Assembly: GCA_965178125.1 (NCBI GenBank)
Contig: OZ237751.1
Location: forward strand, 124,001-188,000
DNA from: Bilabrum cf. latius
Lineage: Eukaryota > Bigyra: Bicosoecida > Bigyra > Bicosoecida
Length of the DNA stretch: 64,000 bases
Reading direction: 5' to 3'
Below are positions 13,507 through 23,214 of this stretch, in pieces. How positions within the stretch are numbered: the stretch's first letter is position 1; each line of letters starts with the position of its first letter. The translations under genes and the position numbers were made by a program. Below the pieces are notes generated by a model. It had not been told where the DNA came from and searched no databases. It saw only the letters and a program-made list of their open reading frames with translations.

Positions 13507-14448
13507 ACTCTGCGATGGATTAAAGAAAGCCAGGCGGGTAGGGAGTGTGCTTATGTGCCGCAGTGGCGTGTTGTCACACTCCGGACGCGAGCGCATGCGG
13601 TTACAGAGGGAGCTGACGAAGCGCATTGCCAAGGCCCAGGCAGTTGGATACCGAGGTGAGCAAACACATCTATGCACTATGAGACAGTTTCAGTTGCATC
13701 AAGCTGGAGTTTCAGTCTTGTTAAGATCTCTGTCTTGCCAAAACACGTCACGCGCAACGGGGCACGCGCCAAGTACTCGAACTCAATTATTCAACAGCAT
13801 CTTCGCGTCTACCGACACACAAAGCATAGATCAGGGTTTGTATAAAGATAAAACGTCCAATAAGGGGTATGAATAGGCTGCCTACGGCCTGTAATACGCC
13901 GTATCAATGTTCCGCAAACCACGGGTTGGGGAGCATGCACCCATGGAGGGCCCAGTACGACTGATTGGGCCGGGTAAGCGGCCCAAACGTTTCGACAGTT
14001 TCGATAAGTCGCACAAATATGTAACCAATGACCTAGCCATATCTACAAAATAAGCCAGGTAACGGTCGAACTACCATACCTCAACCAGCCAATCCACCCA
14101 TGCACACGAGCCGGTCAATATAGGCAAATTGACAGATCAGCAACGCACATAGTTCTAAGCACTCACATCTAGCTGTTCGTAGTAATACGCTAGCGCGCCA
14201 AAGTCACTCCCGCTGGCAACGAGGTGACGGTGGCACCACCGCAAGTGTGCCTTGATGTGACAGCGTCAGCGCTGCGTTCGAGAACCGGTTTATTAGCTCC
14301 GGATCCAACCGACGGTCGCAACCACATGCTCCCATCCAGTAGAGGTCGCAAACCGTCTATACTACAGCAGCCAGCACCGGTCATGCGCACTGCTAAGCTA
14401 CATACCAGCGACGCAATGAACTATGCACGTGCAAAAGGCTGGGATGCC
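13507..14448. other. Intergenic, upstream of the giant surface protein gene
   Basis: About 940 bp, visibly less GC-rich than the flanking genes. It holds the upstream region and probable 5' leader of the minus-strand surface protein and the 3' end of the glycosyltransferase gene. No conserved ORF, RNA gene or repeat recognised. Confidence 0.5.
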
Positions 14449-16368
14449 TCACACATTTCTTGCCGCCCGCTCCGTCTGCCTCTGGTCCCACGCCAGGGCA
14501 TCTGCACTCTGCTCCTCCTCCCAGCCGGTGGCCTCATTCGCCCGCTCCAGAGCCACGCTGACCAGCCTAACCAGCCTTTCCTCGAAGCTTTCTTCCGAGT
14601 ACATCCCGGCCACCAGTGCCCTCCCCGCTGCAGAGGCACGCTCCCACTCCGACTCATCCTGCAGCAAACGGGCAGTGGCCGCCGCCAGCTCTTCTCCCGT
14701 CTTGCACGCGCCATGCCCGCCCCACGGCATCCCACCAGCACCCTCGGACGGCAAGGGGCCCAGGGGAGGCCCGCCAGCAGCCCGGAGCTGTTCCCCACCA
14801 CCAGACCCGCGCACCCCCCACATGCCCTCGCTGCCCACCGGCGTGGTCACCACCGGTGTTCCCCGGGCCCACGCCTCCGCCACCTTGCCCTTGATCCCCG
14901 CGCCGAACCGCAGAGGGGCCAGCAGCACTCTCGCGCGTGCAATGCACTGCAGGTCAGGGGCCTGCCCCAGGACCAGGAGCCCCTGCTCCGGCCTGTGCAG
15001 CGCCTCCTTGTCCACCTTGCGCATGGCGGGGCCGTGCACCCGCAGCACGGCACCGGGGACTTTCGCCCTGACCCTGGGCCAGACCTGCCCCAGCCACAGG
15101 AGCGCATCTCGGTTGGGCGGGTGCAGCATGCTTCCGAGGAACACGGCCCCTTGTTCCCTGGCCTCGAAGGGGAGGCGGGCTCTGGCGGGGGGCAAGGGAG
15201 ATGGGGCCGGAATGCGGGCCTGTTTGTTCCCTGGAGCGTCACTTCGTTCCCTGAGGGTGCTGGTGGTGAATGCGAAGGGGAGCAGCTCGATGGCTAGGTG
15301 CCCCAGCCTGGAGCCGCCGCTCTCATCCCACATGGGAGGAGGGGCGCTGGCACACCCCCCTGGCATGGACTCAGCAGGGACAGCAGCCCGCCCCCGTTGT
15401 GCCTCTACCTGCATCCTCATCGACTCCAGCAGATGGGCCTCTGCGGGTGACACAACGAAGGCGGCATCGCACCGGGAGAGACAAGCAATCTCGCGCCGCA
15501 GGACGCCCCACATGTCCCGCCCACCACTTCCACTGTCACTGCCAGTGCTGCTGCCAGTGGGGGGCATCACTAGGTGGCCAAAGCGGGGCGGGCGCACTGC
15601 CAGCGCTGCGTGGAGTCCCACCTGCCCCGTGTCTTGGGGGACTCGGCCCCCCGACCAATCGACCGCACCGTGGGGCAGGCGCACTGCACTCGGGTGCAGC
15701 GCGCCGCTGGCCTCGCACGCGAACTGCCTTGCCGCCCTCAGGCCGTGGAGGTCCTGCGTGTCGAGGACCAAGGCGGGGCGGGGCACTTGCTCGCCCTGGA
15801 GCACTTGCTCCGCTGCCCTCCGGACCTGCCAGCCGAAGTGCTCCTCTGCTGCCATGCTGTTGAACAGAGCCACCTGGGGGCGCAGGCAGATGGGTGTAGC
15901 GCACTGCGGTGGTATGGATCCATCCGACGCCCACATGCGGGCGAGCCCTACGGGCCCCGATGTGGGCAGTCTCCACACCGCAATGCCGTGCTCCTCCAGC
16001 CACCGGGAGTGCTCGCTCTCTTTGCCTGGCCCCGCCACTGTCACCCGACAGCCAGCCCGTTGCAGCCCTCTGAGGATAGAGAAAACTCTGACGGACCCGG
16101 CGGATGCATTACGTTGCGGCCAGGCGAGCGTGAAATACGTCACGGTGCAGCCGAGCAGCGGAACAACAGCACGAGGTGCTCGGTCGGAAGGTTCCGAGGC
16201 CGCTGTGCTCGCAAGGCGGAGGCCCGGACCACGGCTCAACCTCTCATGCAGCCATGAAACAGACGACTCTTTGACCGAACACATCATAAGCCGCTGTCTG
16301 CGAAGCTTAAATGTCGCTGCGCTCCACATTAGCGAGAAACACGCCCTTCCACGACGAAGTGGGAGCAT
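14449..16368 (-). CDS. GT4-family glycosyltransferase
   Basis: A single-exon gene of about 640 codons ending on TGA, with no internal TAG. The N-terminal half starts with a Rossmann-like segment (VTYFTLAWPQRNASAGSVRV, HGLRAARQF) and the C-terminal half carries the Glycos_transf_1 signature: VFLGSMLHPPNRDALLW, then PLRFGAGIKGKVAEAWARGTPVV, with the E-x7-E-like donor-sugar loop. This fits family 4 retaining glycosyltransferases, which move a sugar from a nucleotide-sugar donor; the acceptor cannot be read. The first 60 residues are basic and may be a targeting sequence or an uncertain start (ATG at 16368). It contains Gly/Pro-rich insertions, as do its neighbours. The next gene upstream ends only 60 bp away. 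Confidence 0.8.
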   Translation of the reverse strand: MLPLRRGRACFSLMWSAATFKLRRQRLMMCSVKESSVSWLHERLSRGPGLRLASTAASEPSDRAPRAVVPLLGCTVTYFTLAWPQRNASAGSVRVFSILRGLQRAGCRVTVAGPGKESEHSRWLEEHGIAVWRLPTSGPVGLARMWASDGSIPPQCATPICLRPQVALFNSMAAEEHFGWQVRRAAEQVLQGEQVPRPALVLDTQDLHGLRAARQFACEASGALHPSAVRLPHGAVDWSGGRVPQDTGQVGLHAALAVRPPRFGHLVMPPTGSSTGSDSGSGGRDMWGVLRREIACLSRCDAAFVVSPAEAHLLESMRMQVEAQRGRAAVPAESMPGGCASAPPPMWDESGGSRLGHLAIELLPFAFTTSTLRERSDAPGNKQARIPAPSPLPPARARLPFEAREQGAVFLGSMLHPPNRDALLWLGQVWPRVRAKVPGAVLRVHGPAMRKVDKEALHRPEQGLLVLGQAPDLQCIARARVLLAPLRFGAGIKGKVAEAWARGTPVVTTPVGSEGMWGVRGSGGGEQLRAAGGPPLGPLPSEGAGGMPWGGHGACKTGEELAAATARLLQDESEWERASAAGRALVAGMYSEESFEERLVRLVSVALERANEATGWEEEQSADALAWDQRQTERAARNV

Positions 16369-16428
16369 CTGCTGGATCCCTGGCACTAAGATAGCACAGT
16401 CAATTGCGACAGGTACGCAAAAGGCCTA

Positions 16429-16902
16429 TTATTTGTCCCTGTTGCAAATGCCACGCTGCGGCTCGCAGTCTACTTGCTCGGTTGCCTTGGGCGGTATTGC
16501 GCCTGCCTGGCTACGTCTGCGCCGCCTTGCCTTCTGCTTCCGAACTTTCGCTTGTCGCTTCAGCAACTTGGACTCTGCTCCCAGCTCCAACACTTCAATT
16601 TTCTCTTTGAGCAGCCTTCTAGCTGTTTTTCGATTCCCAGCGAGCGACCGATGCGCGTGCACCTACACCTACGTGCCCGTGGGTAGATGGGTGAGCTACA
16701 CAGCGTTAGAAGCCGTATTGACAGCTTGTCCACCTCTCCCGCTCCCGCGCACAAATTTCTCTTGCAAATCGGATTCTTGCAGCGTCGTCAATGCGGCGGA
16801 TGATTTGTATCGAACAGTCCTCAGCGTCCTTGGGTAAATGACAGTGGCAAGCAACGTGTAACGGGCTCTAGAAACTACTATGCTTGCTCTGGTATACTTC
16901 AT
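16429..16902 (-). CDS. Mitochondrial GGQ-domain translation rescue / release-factor-like protein (MTRFR/Pth4 type)
   Basis: About 157 codons, ending on TAA. Residues about 1-45 look like a mitochondrial presequence (MKYTRASIVVSRARYTLL). Next comes LQEKFVRGSGRGGQAVN, the GGQ loop that triggers peptidyl-tRNA hydrolysis, then a PTG-containing strand, HRSLAGNRKTARRLL and a Lys/Arg-rich C-terminal tail that in this family contacts the ribosome. There is no codon-recognition domain, so this is the MTRFR (C12orf65)/yeast Pth4 type rather than RF1. Three in-frame TAGs (16696-16698, 16669-16671, 16663-16665, minus strand) interrupt the standard reading. The first falls in SNAV*LTHLPTG, where many homologues have VQL. 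With UAG as Gln the family domain is complete without an intron. Confidence 0.85.
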
Positions 16903-18390
16903 ACAGCTGCTGGGAGCATACGCTCTGTGCAGAGGGGGGAGGATAGATCCATCACGTCGGTCGGTTCCGCCAAATCTTCATCTTCGTAGACTACTGCAGC
17001 TCAAGTCGTGAAGGCCCTAGCCTACGATAGGCCTGCAACATGGGAGAAGCCATTCAGGCAGTATGATCCTCCTTCAGTCCAGTAGTACTACTAGTAGGTC
17101 TGCATGCCCCGGGCCTCTTGTCCGCAGCGGGGATACGCCGGTCAGGGGGTCGCTGGGTGCGCACTCCACCGGTACATTTGTTCCGTGCCCACTATACAAC
17201 ATCCGAAGCGCTAGTGCACTCGTGGGCGGCCCGGAGATGCAACATGCGGCAAATGGGGGGCCCGCATCAGGGGTTGGATCGTCCGCCGCACTCGATGGGA
17301 CGAGAGGCAAGGATGCACAACCGAAAGAAAGCCTAGCAGCTCGGCCACAGCGGGACCAGCATTAGCCATGCATCTCTATAAGCTCCATTAAGAACGCCAG
17401 CTCGGCTTCAGCCGCCCGCATCGACCGACTGGCGGCTCTAACCAGCAGCTCTTCGCTTGTATTCAAGGCCCGCAGTGCGATCCAATGGAGCGACCCGCGA
17501 CGTTGTGCCTCATAACAGTGGCTACGATTAGTGGATATCACAAGTGTCTGGAGTGCAGTAGCGCTGGACTGTCGGCTGGTGCCTGCAGATTCGACCCCGC
17601 TGCCCGATCGCCGGCCGGCAAGGATTCGCAAGGCAATCAGAAGGCAAGCTACGGAGGCTGAAGCCCCGTCTCGTCGCACCCCGTACCTAAGTTCGGGATT
17701 GCAGCGACTACCCGCAGGGATGAATGCCTGTCCTGGCCCATCCTATGACATTCGTGGATGCTGCGACGTAAAGCTATCAACAGCCAAGCTATCAACAGCC
17801 GAAGACTAGCGCGCGAAGACGGTATTTCTGTCGCCAGACACTTAACACAATGACATTGAAGATTGGCGGCTCGTGTATGTCGGAGGATGTGACTTCTGGG
17901 GTGCGTGCAGCTTGCTTCCTTCGACATTGACCCTCAACATGCTACGTGCGGGATTGAACTATGTATCCAAGTTTGCACTCGATTTGTATGCACCACATTG
18001 TGGCTGCGGGGCCCCGGCGTTTCATGCGTCGGACTCAAGTGCCCTGAACCCGGCCGGGCTTGCCTGTGACCCGTGAGGGGGCCGGAAGAAAGAGGATTGC
18101 TTTCGTTCATGCGGACGTCTGTCTCGAGGAGTTCAGTCGCGCACGCGTTGCCCATCTGGAAAGAAGGGTGAACTGCGCAGTAGTATCCGGCGAAACGTGT
18201 CAGGGTGGCGACACAGCAGCACACGTCGGAGCTGCACTCGGTCAAGCAGATCGCGTCCAGCGTCGAGCGACTGCGGGACTCTTTTTTATTTGTGTCGGAG
18301 TCGGGCTGCGGTCGCATCACTTCTCTGCGCTTCGATCCAAGCACCTCGCCACCTTAAGCTGTAATCTATTCTTTACTTTTGCCTGGATGA
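16903..18390. other. Long intergenic stretch with one weak ORF
   Basis: Nearly 1.5 kb between the GGQ gene and the SNARE gene, lower in GC than its surroundings. Besides the weak ORF at 17362-17841 (separate entry), a plus-strand segment near 18185-18275 reads as a helical, SNARE-N-terminus-like stretch and could be an unplaced upstream exon of the SNARE gene. A 12-bp perfect palindrome (AGTAGTACTACT) lies near 17082. No RNA gene recognised. Confidence 0.4.
17362..17841 (-). CDS. Hypothetical protein, possible 3' exon
   Basis: A frame of roughly 160 codons ending on TAA, open only if two internal TAGs are sense. The C-terminal part is Ala/Leu/Glu-rich and helical (ALNTSEELLVRAASRSMRAA), vaguely like an armadillo-type helix pair. 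No start is convincing; an acceptor-like GCGACAG near the 5' end suggests it may be a last exon. No family recognised, and it may be chance. Confidence 0.25.
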
Positions 18391-19013
18391 ATGCGAACAG
18401 GTGGTAATCTGGCAGGGCGCAGAAGCGGGGAGGCCGGCACGCTTCTTGGAAACAGTCGCGCCCGCGATGGTAAGCTGTGGGATTATGCATTGTCGCTATG
18501 GCAGGCATGCAATCAACTCTGTTCCTTTTTATATCTGTGCCATGGCTCGCCGCAGATGGGACTTCCAGAGGTCTACCACTTGGAGGGGGCGATGGGCGGT
18601 ACGAAGACGATGAGGAGGCTTTCATCGATACTCACTTGAGGCAGCAACAAGTAAGCACGCGGCAGAGTGGAAGATATTGCAGGCACACATTTTTCACATG
18701 CGGGATTTGAATCGCTGGCTTGTTAGCATCGCAGGAGTTCAGAGACGTGCAAGACGAGCACTTGGACGAGCTGCACGCTTCGGCATCGCGTTTAGGCGCG
18801 ATAAGCGTATCAATCCGCGACGAGTTGCACCAACAGAACAAATTAATATCTGAAATAAATGAGGAAGTCGAACAAGCTCAGACTTCGCTGGAGCGAGCGA
18901 CGAATAGGACAAACGAGTTCATTCGCAGGCACGGTGGCTGGGGCTACTGCTGTGTTATATTCGCCCTGTGCGTGATTCTTCTGGTGCTTGTCTTGGTGCT
19001 TATCCTTGGCTAA
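18391..19013 (+). CDS. Qc-SNARE, syntaxin-8/SYP5-like, tail-anchored
   Basis: Exons 18391-18469, 18556-18650 and 18735-19013 join in phase across introns of 86 and 84 bp (GTAAGC donors, GCAG acceptors) and end on TAA; about 150 residues. Seen: an acidic linker (GRYEDDEEAF), then a heptad-repeat SNARE motif from LRQQQEFRDVQDEHLDEL to NRTNEFIRR, and a C-terminal TM helix rich in Val/Leu/Ile with almost no lumenal tail. SNARE motifs zip into four-helix bundles to drive vesicle fusion; this one resembles syntaxin-8/SYP5 Qc-SNAREs of the endosomal system. The expected N-terminal three-helix domain is missing from the model. An in-frame TGA directly precedes the ATG at 18391, so either the protein is short or further upstream exons were not found. 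Confidence 0.7.
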
Positions 19014-19262
19014 GTTGGGGCTTATGCCAGCAGGGCATGAGCTAATGCATCGGTACCGTGGGTTTAGCCGCCTCAATGAGATTGGCACTTCCTGGCAGCG
19101 ACAAAGCACCACGCGAATTGAAAGAGTAGGGTTGCGACCAGTAGCGCGTGCACTATAGCACTTACGGGTGCTTATGGTACAGCACGACCTCGTGACTTGA
19201 GCCAAGTTTGACAACAACAACAACATATTTGTCTGCATGCCACGCCAGCCGGCCCCACTCTC

Positions 19263-22200
19263 TCACCACTGCCTTGTTCTCTGAGTCGCCATGCGCACCA
19301 CCCTGGGTCCATGCCCACCCATGCCCCCCGCGACAGCCTGGTCATCACCCCCACCCCCAACGCCCTTGGCCAGCTTCCAGTGCCTCAGGACGGGGCCGCT
19401 CAGGGCAGCTGCTGCGTGCTCCCGCGCAGCTGCCCACGCGTCCCCCTCGTCGTGGCCCGCCCCCGCCCTCGCCCTCGCTGCAGCCCCCGTCCCGCCTCGC
19501 CCTGGCGCGGCGCCCCCTCTCCTGCGGAACCTCGCTCGCAGAGCCAGCGCTTCGCTCATGGCCCTGCCCACCAGATCGACCGTCGGGGGAGACAGCGGAA
19601 GCGCTGCTCCACCCGCGACCACAGCAGCCCCTGCCCCTGCCCCTGCCCCTGCCTCTCGCCGCCGCACACCCGCCCGTCGCAGCTCCCTCAGCGCTAGCTG
19701 CCGGGCCGCGTGCAGTCCCCGCTCGAACGGGTCTGCGGAGCCCGCGGCGCCGCTCAGGTCGGAGCCAAGTTCCGCCAGTGCCCCCCGCATCCACTCCACC
19801 GCGATCGGCACGTCCTCCACCCACGGGCCGGGCACGAACCCAAGCGGGCCGTGCGAGGCAACAAGGTCGGCCCCGGCGGCAGAGGTGGCATCCGCGTCAA
19901 GCTGTCTGGAATGCGCGGCGCCCTTGCCCACGTTCCGCAGTGCCCATCCGTCGGGCACGGGGCCCAGCAGCTCCTCGTCCACGCCAGCAGGCCCCGCCGC
20001 GCCCAGCTCCTCCGCCCTGGCCATCGTGTGAAGCAAGCCGGCGGCGAGCAGCTGAAGGAGGGCATCGCGCACCTCGGGCGCCGCGCCGCGCAGCAGTCGA
20101 GGTTCCGCAACCACACACATGTTCCTCAGGGGCCAGGGCAGGCCTCTCGCTCTGCCCAGCGAGCGGGGCCCCTCCAGCAGGGCCCACTGCAGCGCGCCGG
20201 GGCCCGTGGTCAGGGCCTCGATGGGCACTGGGGGGGCTGGCTCTGGGGCTAGTGCTGGGGCCGGCTCGTGCTCGTGCTCGTGCTCGTTCTCTTGATCTTG
20301 CTGTTGCTCTGGAGCGTGGGCTGGCTGTGGGGCAGGTGCAGGCTCAGGCCCCGGAGGCGATGCTGACTACGTGCGGCTTTGGCCATTCCGCAACAACGAC
20401 TCGTCATCGACCCCACCATGCCCGTGCTCGTGCCCATTCCCGTGTCGGTGCCCGGTCCGGGGTGGGATTCCCCCCCGCACTGGTTTCCTGTCTCTGCGGA
20501 GCAGCTCGCTTTGCATCCACTGCGGCCGGTGCTCGGGGGGGAGATCCGCCTGGTCCACTGGGTCGGGATCGCGATCGTGCGCTGCACCGCCTCGCTGTTT
20601 CTGCTCTTGCATCGTCTCCGATTCGGGCAGCCTAACCGGGGACACGCCCTCCCATTCCCCCGGCCTGGGCGCAGACCCGCCCGCATCATCTGGGTGGGTG
20701 GTGGCTGCGGCACTGCCACCGACTCGATGGTCCTTCTCCTCCTGATCCATTCCCCTCCCAGCGCCATCTCCATCGTGCAGTGCACCCATGGAACTGCCTA
20801 GCCCCCGCCGCCGTCGCCGTGGATTGTCTCGCAGCCAGTCCGCGCACGCCGCGCAGCAGTGCCCTGCAGCCGCCCTCGCAGGCGCAGCTGCGTCCATCCT
20901 CTCAAGCCGGTCGCACCTCCGCAGAATCGCGCGGACGAGCCGCTGCCTGCCGCGGGGATTGTACGCCCCTCTGTTCCCCAGCGCCTCCCTGGCCTGCCAC
21001 ACCCAGGGAACACACTCGGGGGCCAGCCGCTCCAGGGCCAGCAGGTCAGATGACCCACCAGACCCACTCCCACCACCCTCGCTGGCCTCCTCCCCGACCC
21101 CCTCTTTGTTCCCTGCCCCCACCGCCAGCCACAGCTCGCTGTCCTCCTCCCCGACCCCCTCTTTGTTCCCTGCCCCCACCGCCAGCCACAGCTCGCTGGC
21201 CTCGCACAGCAGCGCCCGCTCCCTGCCCCCAGGAGGCTCCCTGCGAGACAAGGCCCCGCCCCTCGACCTCGACCTCGACCTGGATCTGGATCGGGATACG
21301 GACAGCGAGCCTCGGTGCATGCCATTCGTCACACCAGAAGAGGCTCGCCTGCCTGTGGACCTCCCTCGGCGACCCCCTGACCGGCCCCGACCAGAGCTGC
21401 CTGCCGATCGTGCCCTCGCCCTCGCCCTCGCCCTGGCCCTGCGCCTTGAAGCATCCCGCGCCGCCTCCGCGAGAGTCTTCTCCTGCGCCCGCTCCGATGT
21501 GGCCAGCAGCGGGGCTCCCCTGCCGCCGGTGCCCGCGCCTGACTGCCAGCCCAGTGCCCCCCCTGGCCCGCCGAGCGATTCCACCGTGTGCAGCCACCGG
21601 TCCCCTCGTGTTCCCTGGGAGGAGGGTGCACCAGCTACCCCTGCACCACCGTGCGACGCACTCGCCAGGCTTCCATCCAGCGAGTCCGCCGACATGCGAA
21701 CATCCCGAGCACCGACACCTGTTCCCTGGACCCTCCCGCCCCTGGCAGGGTGCTCGTACGGCCGCTCCCCCGCCGCCAGCCAGTCATCGATGCCGGCCCC
21801 ATGGCTCGGCCCGGGCGCTCCCACCCTTCCACCACCCCTGTTGTCGGCCCGACTGCCGCTGCCGCTCCAGCTTTCGCTCTCGCTTCCGCTGCTCCCGCTC
21901 GTTTCAGTCACCACGCCATCCCCGGCCCGCCCAGCCACTGTGGTGGTAGAGGCAGCGACCCCCCCAGCGCCCCCCCCCCCCCCTTGCCATCGCAGCTAGG
22001 GCCCCGCTCCTCTCCCCCGTGGCCGCAGCCGCAGATGCGGCATCCAGCCCCCTGGGTGGTCGCTTGCTGGGCAGCCTCGCGCACGCTCTCTGCAGCTGGG
22101 TGCTGCATAGGGACAGGATGGCCCAGGCCGCGTGTCGCCACACGGGACGCAGGGCCCTGTCTGCCGCAGCTGCCAGCTGATCCATGTCTACCTCGTTTAG

Positions 22201-23115
22201 AGCACCGCCCCCGGCTCTGCTGCCCCTGCATTCGTCTCCCGCGGCTGCCTCAGCCTAATTCGTGCCTTCATCCTGACCCTGACCCTGACCCAGCCCCGAC
22301 CGCCGCTACTGCTACTGCTGCTGCTGCTCTGCCACCCGGGTCCGCAGCCAGGGCAGGCAGCTCCCCACCGCGCGGGACCCGTTGCACAGCGCAGCCAGCG
22401 CTGCGCACCTCGCACCACTCGTCACACCCCACGCAGACCCTCTGGCTCCAGATGGGCCCGCTTTCCGTCCTCGTCCTCCTCCTCCTCCCCCTCCTCCCAG
22501 CAGAGAGGCAGAGGCAGCGAGCAGCTCACGGAGGCCAGCCGCCCCGAGAGCCAGCGGCCTCACGTGCAGCAGTCGGGCGACAGCAGTGGCCGCGCCTGCC
22601 TGTCGCGCGGCCACTCCAGAGGCGAGGTGCTTCTCCAGGGCTCGGGCCAGGGCCAGGCCGGCCAGCGGGCCACGCACCGCGGCTGCCGCCACGACGAACG
22701 ACGAGATCGCGTCTGCTGCTGCGTCGCGTGTGGCAGGGCTGACAAGTGCATCCAGACAACCTGGCAGCAGCGCCGGAATGCGCGGCACGGCAGAGATCGG
22801 CCGCTCAAGCGTCAGCCCAGCAATGATGTGCAAGGACGACGCCTGCTGCTTGGCGTCCCCACGGCTTCTTGCAGCAGCAAGCTGACTAAGTAGCATGCGA
22901 AACTCGTCCTATTCCAGTTCTCTGCTGGTCCGCAGGATCTCTGTGGCTGCAGCTTCCCGCGTGGCCCGACCAGCTGCGCACAGGTAGGGCAACGGCTCGC
23001 TTGTTGCGATATCAAGCAAGCAGCGCAAATGTCAGAGGGCTGACAACCACTACCACTCACCAAAAAAACGATCAAGCGATTTTCGCGTCTGGGACCACTC
23101 CTGGCTCTGGTCCAT
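19263..23115 (-). CDS. Large helical-repeat (HEAT/ARM-like) protein with Arg/Ser-rich middle; frame break at a poly-C run
   Basis: Exon 1 is 23115-23061 (MDQSQEWSQTRKSLDRFF), followed by an 87-bp intron (22974-23060, GTGAGT..GCGCAG) that joins in phase to the main exon. The protein starts with Ala/Leu-rich helices (AGLTLERPISAVPRI) typical of alpha-solenoids. In-frame TAGs occur near 22909, 22312, 22306, 22255 and 20367; the stop is TGA. Frame 1 runs cleanly to a run of 14 C at 21970-21983; beyond it the coding frame is shifted by one base and runs to 19263. The middle holds a (RA)n and (SR)n tract (about 21250-21480) and a 19-residue duplication. Function not recognised. The shift may be an assembly indel, a length-variable homopolymer or, less likely, programmed. 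Confidence 0.55.
21087..21200 (-). repeat. 57-bp in-frame tandem duplication (two copies)
   Basis: Two adjacent near-identical 57-bp units inside the helical-repeat protein encode 19 residues each (SELWLAVGAGNKEGVGEE plus one). The length is a multiple of three, so the frame is kept. Each copy holds a TGTTCCCTG sequence related to the recurrent 10-mer described in the findings. Confidence 0.85.
21970..21983. other. Homopolymer C14 at the frame break of the helical-repeat gene
   Basis: Fourteen consecutive C (G on the coding strand). Upstream coding is in one frame (ending AAMARGGGG), downstream coding in another (GGVAASTTTVAGRAGDG). One C fewer, or two more, would restore a single frame. The upstream frame otherwise ends on TGA at 21904. 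Confidence 0.7.
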
Positions 23116-23214
23116 TGTACAGAAAGAGTGGCTTCATTGCAAAACGGTTCGAATTCGACGTTCGGCTCCGGATGACCAGTACTGCAATTTAATTGAAACG
23201 CGTACTGTGCGCCG

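Noticed and set aside
19208-22742. Long plus-strand Pro/Arg/Ser-rich ORFs
   Set aside because: Antisense shadows of a GC-rich minus-strand gene; no start context, domain or codon bias of their own.
23130-23175. Possible tRNA because of GGTTCGAATTC
   Set aside because: Resembles a B box, but no acceptor stem, anticodon arm or A box could be paired around it.
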